A DNA stretch of 14,067 nucleotides from Parapedobacter deserti (GTDB lineage Bacteria; Bacteroidota; Bacteroidia; Sphingobacteriales; Sphingobacteriaceae): NCBI RefSeq assembly GCF_042646065.1, contig NZ_JBHRTA010000014.1, positions 1 through 14,067 on the forward strand, read 5' to 3'. The position numbers and the translations under genes were made by a program. The notes under the pieces are model-generated. The model searched no databases, had not been told where the DNA came from, and saw nothing but the letters and a program-made list of their open reading frames with translations. Below are positions 5,820 through 14,067 of the stretch, piece by piece (position 1 is the first letter of the stretch; each line of letters begins with the position of its first letter).

Positions 5820-8800
5820 ATGAGAAACATTTACGACAAACTTTTTCTCTCCGTTCTTTTTGTATTCATTAATCTGCTCTGGACAACTCAGAGTTTTGCG
5901 GATGGTTCGAGGGATATGTATCCTGCAGGAGTGCCTGGGAAACGGGCGTTTCTGTACAGTAATACGGGGCCGGACTCTGACAACTCTTGGCCATTTAAAA
6001 CATTGGGCGTGCATTATGTCTATGCCGATGCGGGCGAGGTAATCGCCATCGCGTCCAGCGCGCATGGCCTGGGTACGGGATTGCAGGGCCAGTTTATCGT
6101 GACCGATCCGGCTGGAAACAGTACGGTTATTTCTTACGATGGAAGTACAGGCCGGATACCGAATCGGTTAGCCGAATTAGCGGGTCCGGCGCCATATGGC
6201 GGTACTGCTACAGGCGATCAGTATACGCCGCAGTACTATTCGGCAACCGTAGCGGGTATCTACAGCATTGAACTGACACCAACTACCAATGCAACGACAA
6301 ACGAGGTAAGCGTGGCTAATGTGAACGCCAATGATTCGTGGTCTCAGGCAACGGGCAATCCCAACATAGCGGCTTGGGATATATCCGTATGGAACACCGG
6401 CGTGGCAAGTTATATTCCAGGTCGGGTATATACGACGGTAATGAACCTCAATATCGGGCAGGACTGGTTGGCCACCGGTGGATTTTACGCAAAGACGTAT
6501 CCGCTGACCCGAGATGGGTGGGTATACCAAGTGGACAATAACGGCAGCGTGGGGGCATACTTTACATTTTTTGTGAACAACAAAGGTTTTTTGGATCCTG
6601 CTACGCAAATACCCAGCTACAAGAGCTTGAATTCCTCGTCAGCAGCAACCGTACGGGCAAGGACAAAAGATCCAAGGGCCGCGGATGATGCGACAAACGT
6701 GACCCATAAGATGTTCTATACATTGCCGGCCGCTGACCTGCCGGCGAGCGCAGCGATTTTCTTAGATGGAACGGTAACAACCACCTGGTTAAAGAATGAG
6801 GCGCTGACCCCGACCATTACGAATTTGTCGGTCACCGGCGCTGAAGGTGTTCCCAATCAACTCAGCAATAAGGGTGGATACATCAATTTTGAGTCAAACA
6901 TAATTGGCACGGTTGAGATCACCATAGCGGATCCGAATGGTGCTGCGTATCCCGCAAAGATGATTACAACAAATGCGGTGGTTGGACCCAATGAGATCTA
7001 CTGGGACGGAACCGACGGTAATGGAAACAAATTGCCAGCGGGTAGTGTGCCCGCCCAAGTCAATCTGCGCTTGTTCGGCGCGGAGGTGCATTTCCCTTAC
7101 ATCGATATGGAAATCAATCCCAATGGGACGATTATCCAATTGCTGGATGAAAGTGGCAATGCAATTACGCCCGGGGGCGACATTGTGTACTGGGACGATA
7201 CCGATGTGACGGGCGGAAACGCAAACACCCAGCCGAATCCAATGTACAACGGAAGGGATGGTAGCGGGCTGCATAGCAATCCGGCTAATCCGGCCTTTGG
7301 TGCAAGTGACAATGGGCATAGGTGGGGACGGCACGCCAACAGCTCAGGTTCAGGGAACTCAGGTGACGGCTTATACAGCTTCGGCAATGAACGATCATTA
7401 GATACCTGGTCGTATATTATTGGAACCGGGCAAACCGAAGAATTGGAAATCGAGTTGCTGGTGGCCGACCTGGAGGTGGTCAGTGTGACCACGACCGCCG
7501 GTCCTAAAGTCAACATTGGCGACGAAGTGAGTTATCAGGTAACGGTGCGCAACAACAACGACCCTAGCATTGATAGTGAAAGCGACGTGGCCGGAGCACC
7601 ATTTCAGTTTACGGTGCCTGAAGGGTTCACCATTGAGGATCTAAGCAACGTGACTTTTGAGACTACCTGCGGTGTTGTGAATGCGCCGACGATCGATAGC
7701 GAGGGCAATTATACCGCACTGCTTGACCTGCCAACCGGATGTGAGATTGTATTCACGATAGTAGGCCAAGTCGGAGCCGCGCTGAGTGGCAATCCGCTAA
7801 GTGTGGAAGCAACCATTTTGCGACCGAATGACGTAACCGATCCGGACGCTACGAATCCTGATATTGGTACTCCACCTACAGACCCGCATTATGAGTGTGA
7901 CAATAATGGACTGGGTGGCAATTGTAATAACATATTGGGAAATGCGACGATAGCAGTCAATATCCCACCGGTTGCTGTTGATGATGTGGAAACCATCAAT
8001 CAGGGCGAAACAATCGATGTCAGCGTGTTAACCAACGATACCGACGGTGACGGAAATGCAACCATTGATGTGACTGCCGTGCAATTGGTAGATCCCGAAG
8101 ATGGTAATAATCGCGTAACGGAAATCATTGTGGCTGGTGAGGGAACCTATACGGTTAACCCCACAACCGGTGCCATTGAGTTTGTACCGTTGCCCGGCTT
8201 TGCGGGTATTGCTACACCAGTTCAATATACGATTAAGGATGAGCTCGGTGCTGAAAGCGAACCTGCAGCGCTCACGATTACGGTAATACCAATTGGTGCC
8301 AACGATACTGACGAGACGGCGGTTGGCCAACCGGTCAGTACGAACGTACGCGCAAATGACGGTCCGGATGATGGTTCAGGTAATCCGATCGGTTCTACGA
8401 TAGACTTTGGAACAATTAGTGATCCGGCAAACGGTACGGCTATCGAAGATCCCGATAATCCAGGCCAGATTCTATACACGCCGGATGCGGACTTCATCGG
8501 TGAGGACACGTACACCTACACACTAATATCAGTCGACGGCGTAGAGTCTGCCCCGATTACCGTCACGATAGCGGTAAAGCCGGTGGGTGTTGACGATGAG
8601 GATACAGTCGATGCCAATTCAACGGTAACCACAACGGTGAAAACAAATGATGGCCCTAGTGGAATTGACACGGAGGTGAATATAGCTACAGTGCCGACAA
8701 ATGGCGTTACCGTGGTTAATCCAGATGGCACCGTAACCTACACGCCGAATGAAGATTTCTACGGCGTCGATACGTATACTTATACATTGACCACCGATGA

Positions 8801-11800
8801 TGGCGTGGTCTCAGATCCTATTACGGTTACGATAACTGTTGTGGCAAATCCCGAGCTGACGGTGACGAAGGTGATCACGAGCACGGGTCCCTACGACAGC
8901 ACGGACGACGTGATCACCTACGATATTGTGGTTACCAACACGGGCAACGTGACGGTTGACAACATTGTACTGACGGATGCCAACGCGGTTATCCCTGCGG
9001 GCGAGGAGAACATCGGCACGCTTGCTCCGGGTGCGAGCACGACGGTAACGGTTACGCATGCGGTCACGCAGGCGGACCTTGATGCGGGCAGCGTGAGCAA
9101 CCAGGCGACGGCCACGGGCGAGGATCCGGCCGGTGACCCGGTGACGGACGACTCGGATGATCCAAGCACGGCTGACCCGGACGATCCGACCGACACGGAC
9201 GTGGTGCAGGCGCCTGAGCTGACGGTGACGAAGGTCATCACGAGTGCTGGGCCCTATAACGCGATAGACGATGTGATCACCTACGATATTGTGGTTGCCA
9301 ACACGGGCAACGTGACGGTTGACAACATTGTACTGACGGATGCCAACGCGGTTATCCCTGCGGGTGAGGAGAATATCGGCACGCTTGCTCCGGGTGCGAG
9401 CACGACGGTAACGGTTACGCATGCGGTCACGCAGGCGGACCTTGATGCGGGCAGCGTGAGCAACCAGGCAACGGCCACGGGCGAGGACCCGGCCGGTGTC
9501 CCGGTGACGGACGACTCGGATGATCCAAGCACGGCTGACCCGGACGATCCGACGGATACAGAGGTGGTGCAGACGCCTGAGCTGACGGTGACGAAGGTCA
9601 TCACGAGCACGGGTCCCTATAACGCGGTAGGCGACGTGATCACCTACGATATTGTGGTTGCCAACACGGGCAACGTGACGATTGACAACATTGTACTGAC
9701 GGATGCCAACGCGGTTATCCCTGCGGGCGAAGAGAACATCGGTACGCTTGCGCCTGGCGCGAGCACGACGGTAACGGTCACGCATGCGGTCACGCAGGCG
9801 GACCTTGATGCGGGTAGCGTGAGCAACCAGGCGACGGCCACGGGCGAGGATCCGGCCGGTGACCCGGTGACGGACGACTCGGATGATCCAAGCACGGCTG
9901 ACCCGGACGATCCGACCGACACGGACNAACATTGTACTGACGGATGCCAACGCGGTTATCCCTGCGGGCGAAGAGAACATCGGTACGCTTGCGCCTGGCG
10001 CGAGCACGACGGTAACGGTTACGCATGCGGTCACGCAGGCGGACCTTGATGCGGGTAGCGTGAGCAACCAGGCCACCGCCACGGGCGAGGATCCGGCCGG
10101 TGACCCGGTGACGGACGACTCGGATGACCCAAGCACGGCTGACCCGGACGATCCGACCGACACGGACGTGGTGCAGACGCCTGAGCTGACGGTGACGAAG
10201 GTGATCACGAGTGCGGGTCCCTATAACGCGGTAGGCGACGTGATCACCTACGATATTGTGGTTGTCAACACGGGCAACGTGACGATTGACAACATTGTAC
10301 TGACGGATGCCAACGCGGTTATCCCTGCGGGTGAGGAGAACATCGGCACGCTTGCGCCGGGCGCGAGCACGACGGTAGCGGTTACGCATGCGGTCACGCA
10401 GGCGGACCTTGATGCGGGTAGCGTGAGCAACCAGGCAACGGCCACGGGCGAGGATCCGGCCGGTGATCCGGTGACGGACGACTCGGATGACCCAAGCACG
10501 GCTGACCCGGACGATCCGACCGACACGGATGTGGTGCAGACGCCTGAGCTGACGGTGACCAAGGTCATCACGAGCGCTGGGCCCTATAACGCGATAGACG
10601 ATGTGATCACCTACGATATTTTGGTTACCAACACGGGCAACGTGACGGTTGACAACATTGTACTGACGGATGCCAACGCGGTTATCCCTGCGGGTCAGGA
10701 GAACATCGGCACGCTTGCTCCGGGTGCGAGCACGACCGTAATGGTTACGCATGCTATCACATTGGATGACCTGGATAGCGGCGGTGTAAGCAACCAGGCG
10801 ACGGCCACGGGCGAGGACCCGACCGGCAATCCGGTAACGGACGATTCGGATGATCCTGGTACACCCGATTCGGATGATCCAACATGGGCTGAACTGACGC
10901 AGTCATTGGCGATTACCATTACTAAACGAACTCGACCAGGCGAATATGTGCAGGTCGGCGATGTGATTGTCTATGATTTGGTCGTGACAAATACCGGAAA
11001 CGTGACGTTGAGCAACATCGAAATATCAGATGACAATGCAGATACTGGTAGTCTTTCTCCTAATAGAATTGCGAAATTAACACCTGGAGAATCAGTCAAT
11101 GCGACTGCCACTCATACGATTACGCAAGCTGATGTTGACGCCGGGTATGTATACAACCAGGCGGAGGTGACCGGACAAGGACCAAGTGGAGAGCCGGTTC
11201 GAAACGACTCGCACGATCCGGATCCGTCAGATCCAGATGCACCGGTAGATGAAAATTGCAAGGACTGCACCATCACACCGATCCAAGTGAAGCCGGCCGT
11301 CGCCCTGGTGGTGGCGGTTACCAACAGCGGATCAGGCCGGAACGGTGCCTTCATCGTTGGAGATGAGATTGAGTACCGGTTTACCGTAACCAACACGGGC
11401 AATACCACCCTTAGCGGCTTCGTGCTGAATGATGCGAAACTGGGATTGGAGGATGTGCAGGTGGACGAAACACTGGCTCCGGGAGAAAGCTTTGTCAGAA
11501 CGTTCCGCTATACGATCACGGCAGCAGACATCCTGGCGAAGCAGGTGGTCACCAGCGCAACAGTTGCCGCGGAAAGCCCCGCGGGTGTCGCGATCGAAGA
11601 TGTATCGGGCGATGATGTGACTAACGATGTGCCGACATTGGTGCTGGTGGCCGAAGGTCCTGAGACGTTGGATGACGAGGAATCAACGCCGCAAAATACA
11701 CCGGTGACCGTCAACGTGCTGGATAACGACGAGGAGGGCAGCAGTGAGCTGGATCCGGCCACCGTCCGCCTGATCGACCCGGAAACAGGTGAGCTAAGCG

Positions 11801-12507
11801 AAGAAGTAACCATTGAGGGAGGAGGTACCTATACGGTGGGAGCCGACGGTACGATTACGTTCACACCGATCCGCGAATTTTACGGCAAATCGATCATCAG
11901 GTATGTCGTAAGCGACGTAAACGGCCTGCAGTCTGACCCGGCGACGGTGACGATTACCGTCATACAAAGTCAACCTACGGCAGCCGACGACGTCGCGAAC
12001 GGCACATTCAATGGGCCGGTACCGATACAACTGATTAGTAATGATCAGCCGGATACGGCGCCTTTGGATCCAGCGACGGTGGAAATTGTAGCCCAGCCGC
12101 AACATGGTACGTTGCAGGTGAATGGCGATGGTACGGTAACTTATACACCGAACCAATATTACACCGGTCCGGATGAATTCACCTACCGGGTAATGGATGC
12201 CAACGGCAATTGGACGAATGTGGCGACCGTACGCATCACGATTGCCGGATTCCACATCCCGAACATCATCACGCCGAACGGCGATGGTCAGAATGACCGT
12301 TTTGTGATCGTTGGGCTTTCTGATTACGATAACGCAGAGGTACTTATCTTCAACCGCTGGGGTAATGAGGTTTACCGGAGCCGGAATTACCAGCAAGATT
12401 GGACGGCCCAAGGCATTGGTGAGGGGACCTATTATTACATGATAACGCTGCGAAAAGACGGGAAAGAGACCGTACACAAAGGCTGGGTACTGATAAAACG
12501 TAGGTAA
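5820..12507 (+). CDS. Giant T9SS-secreted adhesin with DUF11/DUF7507-type repeats and gliding-type C-terminal sorting domain
   Basis: The ATG at 5820 begins a signal peptide (MRNIYDKLFLSVLFVFINLL, cleavage near residue 27). A longer open frame from 5634 is rejected because it crosses the terminator and overlaps the regulator. Order of parts: beta-rich N-terminal region (about 28-540); DUF11-like domain (about 545-715); three cadherin-like Ig domains with xVDDxE and TYTYTL hallmarks (about 717-823, 824-920, 921-1010); 363-base repeats from residue 1012 (8853 onward); two more Ig domains (about 11656-11964 and 11965-12243); and the type B T9SS sorting domain (12247-12504; NIITPNGDGQNDRF, VLIFNRWGNEVY, GTYYYMI, GWVLIKR). 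An N at 9927 disrupts the frame but marks an assembly gap; with 123 missing bases restored the protein is about 2,269 residues. It is strongly acidic. Likely a surface or biofilm adhesin; the ligand is unknown. The PorP/SprF gene follows after 18 bases. Confidence 0.88.
8853..11286 (+). repeat. Tandem array of 363-base (121-residue) repeats within the adhesin
   Basis: Units start with the ELTVTK motif at 8853, 9216, 9579, (in the gap), 10183 and 10546. A diverged unit (AITITK) begins at 10909, exactly 363 bases on, and a further relative begins near 11302. Each unit reads ITYD.VV.NTGNVT, IVLTDANAVIPAGEENIGTL, APGASTTVTVTHAVTQADLD, AGSVSNQATATGEDPAG, then an Asp/Pro-rich linker (DDSDDPSTADPDDPTDT). 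This resembles the DUF11/DUF7507 beta-sandwich repeats of surface proteins. Units 1-6 are nearly identical at the DNA level, while the outer units have drifted, as expected from recent duplication and gene conversion in the array centre. Confidence 0.93.
9927..9927. other. Assembly gap marked by a single N inside the repeat array
   Basis: The left sequence stops after CCGACCGACACGGAC. The right resumes at AACATTGTACTGACGG. In unit 1-2 the same two landmarks are separated by 123 bases (9201-9323). The N thus replaces at least 123 bases, or 123 plus whole 363-base units, or it joins contig ends that actually overlap. In each case the frame is restored, because the left part ends on a codon boundary and the right part starts on one. 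The apparent frameshift is not biological. Confidence 0.88.
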
Positions 12508-12510
12508 TCC

Positions 12511-12517
12511 GGGGAGG
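12511..12517 (+). promoter_or_regulatory. Strong ribosome binding site for the PorP/SprF gene
   Basis: GGGGAGG lies 8 bases upstream of the ATG at 12526. It selects this ATG over the in-frame ATG at 12541. It is notably stronger than the other translation starts in the window, which show little Shine-Dalgarno match. Confidence 0.6.
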
Positions 12518-12525
12518 CACTAGCA

Positions 12526-13551
12526 ATGAATAAGTATTATATGAAAAATTGCATAAAAACATCTGTATTGCTGGTTTTTTCTTGCGCCTGCATCATCGCA
12601 AAAGCGCAGCAGAACATTCAGTTTACGCAGTACATCTTTAACTCGATGAGCGTTAACCCGGCGTATACGGGTTATAAAGAGGAGTGGTTCGGACAGCTGG
12701 GCCTGCGGAGTCAGTGGGTGGGATTAGCGGGTGCGCCGGAGACAGGGACGGTGTCCATAGATGGTATCTTAGACCCCGTTTCCAAGCGCCATGGTATTGG
12801 CCTGCAGGTAGCAACAGATCGGCTCGGTCCGCAGTCGGCTACTTCGGCGTATGCAAATTATGCGTTCCGGCTGCGGCTCAACGATGAGGATACCCAGCGG
12901 CTGAGTTTTGGCCTCGGTGCGGGAGTCACGCAGTACAGCTTGGATGGTACAATGTTAGACCCAAATGATGTGGCGGACCAAGTAGTTCCTCCCGGGCGGA
13001 TAAGCAATTGGGTGCCCGACATCCGCTTCGGGGTTTACTACTATAACCCGCGGTGGTACGTGGGGGCGTCGGTAATGGACTTGCTGTCAGGTGATCAGAG
13101 CAACAACATCTTCCGGTGGGACAATACCTCTACCGACAACATTCGTCGAAGGCGGCATATGTATTTCATCGGCGGTGCGCTGATCGGTTTTGACAGCGGT
13201 TTGAAACTGCGTCCAAGCGTATTGGTGAAAGAGGATTTTAAAGGACCAACAAGTGTGGATGTAAACGCCATGTTTATCTTCGATAACCGGTTCTGGATCG
13301 GCGGGGGTTGGCGGACGGGGGTTACTGTTTTCCGGAAGGACTTCGCGCGTTTCACAGGTAACAGACTGAGTAAGCAGAATTCAGTTTCTGCAATCGCCCA
13401 GCTTTATGTGACATCTGCGCTGCGGATTGGATATTCATACGATTATATCCTGAGCCAGCTGAGCAGCGTGCAGAACGGCTCGCACGAAGTATCCCTGGGT
13501 ATCACTTTCGGGGGACGATCGAATAGGTTGCTGAGTCCCCGGTTTTTTTAG
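12526..13551 (+). CDS. PorP/SprF-family type IX secretion outer-membrane protein
   Basis: The 341-residue protein has a signal peptide (about 1-27, ending AKAQ) followed by the family's opening QNIQFTQYIFNSMSVNPAYTG (here at about 28-49). Further family features are RSQWVGLAGAP, GIGLQVATDRLGPQS and YANYAFRL, and it closes on an amphipathic strand (HEVSLGITFGG) expected of an outer-membrane beta-barrel. Length is normal for the family. Members are outer-membrane proteins; SprF is needed for surface display of the adhesin SprB in Flavobacterium, and such genes usually sit next to the adhesin they serve. Here the gene follows the giant adhesin by 18 bases, so retention or surface attachment of that adhesin is the natural role (inference). 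It is a cassette-specific paralogue rather than necessarily the core PorP. Confidence 0.92.
   Translation: MNKYYMKNCIKTSVLLVFSCACIIAKAQQNIQFTQYIFNSMSVNPAYTGYKEEWFGQLGLRSQWVGLAGAPETGTVSIDGILDPVSKRHGIGLQVATDRLGPQSATSAYANYAFRLRLNDEDTQRLSFGLGAGVTQYSLDGTMLDPNDVADQVVPPGRISNWVPDIRFGVYYYNPRWYVGASVMDLLSGDQSNNIFRWDNTSTDNIRRRRHMYFIGGALIGFDSGLKLRPSVLVKEDFKGPTSVDVNAMFIFDNRFWIGGGWRTGVTVFRKDFARFTGNRLSKQNSVSAIAQLYVTSALRIGYSYDYILSQLSSVQNGSHEVSLGITFGGRSNRLLSPRFF
13511..13549 (+). terminator. Possible weak terminator overlapping the end of the PorP/SprF gene
   Basis: GGGGAC (13511-13516) pairs with GTCCCC (13535-13540) across an 18-base loop. Two G's and then seven T's follow (13543-13549), the T-run reaching the TAG stop. 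The stem is GC-rich but short and the loop is large, so it may attenuate rather than end transcription before the downstream OmpA gene. Confidence 0.35.
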
Positions 13552-13575
13552 CGGCATTTTTAATTAGTATATAGG

Positions 13576-13824
13576 ATGTTACTCTCTCGAATTGCAGAAT
13601 ATTTAGATACCGTGGAATCCGGTTTTTCGTACATCCGGGATGACCCCCGCATGGAAATATGGGTAAAGGGAAAGGAGTGGTATCCAATACTGGTGTCCGA
13701 AATCTATGGTCGCGGATACCTGATATCCTGGGGGGAAATCGAGTATACTATTGAAGACGGCGCAAAGGCTTATGCGTACCTGTTGCGTCTCATTACCAAT
13801 ATCAAGGAAATAAACCACGATTGA
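13576..13824 (+). CDS. Hypothetical protein, 82 residues, between PorP/SprF and OmpA genes
   Basis: I do not recognise this protein. It is 82 residues, with no signal peptide, no membrane helix and no cysteine, and is rich in aromatic and charged residues (WVKGKEWYPILVSEIYGRGY, then EYTIEDGAKAYAYLLRLIT). The pattern suggests a small cytosolic alpha/beta fold with a C-terminal helix. The ATG at 13576 is preceded by a weak ATAGG. It begins 24 bases after the PorP/SprF stop and ends 42 bases before the OmpA start, in the same direction, so it fits in the operon. It is the least expected member of the cassette, and it is not clear whether it takes part in adhesin display or is a late insertion. 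A chance open frame is possible but less likely given its snug placement and protein-like composition. Confidence 0.6.
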   Translation: MLLSRIAEYLDTVESGFSYIRDDPRMEIWVKGKEWYPILVSEIYGRGYLISWGEIEYTIEDGAKAYAYLLRLITNIKEINHD

Positions 13825-13866
13825 AATTACACACAGAATAACAGCTTATGTTAAAATCATATACCA

Positions 13867-14067
13867 ATGAAGGATAATGCGATAGTAAGGCGGCCCCGGT
13901 TTTTTACCCTCAACATATTATGCGTCGTCATTGGCGTCATGTCAGCGACACTGCCAGCGTTGGCCCAGGAGCAGGTCGGTCTCCGCGAGCGTGCGGAGGA
14001 GCTGTACGGCAGGTTTGAGTACGCCAATGCGGCGGCGCTTTATGCGAAGCTGGCGGATTCGCGCAAG
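13867..14067 (+). CDS. OmpA-family protein with N-terminal TPR-like region (partial at right edge)
   Basis: Sixty-seven codons are visible. They encode a signal peptide (about 1-34; positively charged MKDNAIVRRPRFF, a hydrophobic core, then ALAQ) and then a helical segment (LRERAEELYGRFEYANAAAL) typical of the TPR-like repeats at the start of Bacteroidota OmpA/TPR/PD40 proteins. These usually continue with WD40-like beta-propeller and OmpA peptidoglycan-binding domains, which would lie beyond the window. The ATG is the only sensible start: an upstream ATG at about 13847 runs into a stop within ten codons. Its place after a PorP/SprF gene matches the usual T9SS adhesin cassette. The OmpA C-terminus is not visible here, so the family call relies on context and the N-terminal pattern. 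Confidence 0.7.
   Translation, partial: MKDNAIVRRPRFFTLNILCVVIGVMSATLPALAQEQVGLRERAEELYGRFEYANAAALYAKLADSRK

Noticed and set aside
5685..6065. Minus-strand open frame over the adhesin start
   Set aside because: Crosses the terminator and the adhesin signal peptide with no family features; a shadow of the sense gene.
8811..10752. Long arginine-rich antisense open frames opposite the repeat array (up to 465 codons)
   Set aside because: They mirror the repeat unit exactly, run across the N gap, and arise because the GC-rich, Asp/Thr/Val-rich sense codons lack stops in antisense. No start signal or recognisable domain.
8853..10908. Repeats considered as a CRISPR-like or non-coding array
   Set aside because: Units are 363 bases, have no spacers, and encode a continuous protein with clear surface-repeat motifs.
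11794..12477. Minus-strand 227-codon frame opposite the adhesin C-terminus
   Set aside because: The sense strand encodes clear Ig domains and the T9SS sorting domain; the antisense product has no recognisable features.

Overview
The window looks like chromosome from a Bacteroidota bacterium, most likely of the Sphingobacteriales type. The evidence is a type IX secretion (T9SS) adhesin with a gliding-type C-terminal sorting domain, a PorP/SprF-family outer-membrane protein, OmpA-family genes at both ends, membrane-embedded AraC-type regulators, and promoter-like TAnnTTTG boxes. Genus cannot be fixed from the sequence alone.

Layout. Positions 2-115 hold the last codons of an OmpA-family gene, the tail of an upstream cassette. 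A minus-strand block follows (205-2845): a HAD phosphatase, an AraC-type regulator and a membrane-anchored diheme cytochrome c. The regulator and cytochrome probably share a transcript. Then comes a 615-base stretch without a convincing gene (2846-3460), AT-rich except for a GC-rich, fold-prone island at about 3050-3270. From 3461 everything reads on the plus strand: two consecutive AraC regulators, each with about seven membrane helices and overlapping by 4 bases, closed by a strong intrinsic terminator (5687-5738). Next is a giant adhesin (5820-12507), then a PorP/SprF protein (12526-13551), an unrecognised 82-residue protein (13576-13824) and the start of an OmpA-family gene (13867 to the window end).

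The adhesin is one gene although it appears broken. A single N at 9927 sits inside a tandem array of 363-base repeats and stands for an unresolved assembly gap. Comparison with neighbouring repeat units shows that 123 bases (plus any multiple of 363) are missing, and restoring them rejoins the frames. The protein would be at least about 2,269 residues: signal peptide, a long beta-rich N-terminal region, a DUF11-like domain, three cadherin-like Ig domains, about eight DUF11/DUF7507-like repeats, two more Ig domains and the type B T9SS sorting domain.

How the genes may work together (inference). The adhesin would be exported by T9SS and retained at the surface by the co-encoded PorP/SprF protein, with the OmpA/TPR protein linking the assembly to peptidoglycan. 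The two membrane AraC proteins just upstream are good candidates for sensing an envelope condition and controlling the adhesin operon. The OmpA tail at the left edge suggests that at least two such cassettes lie side by side.
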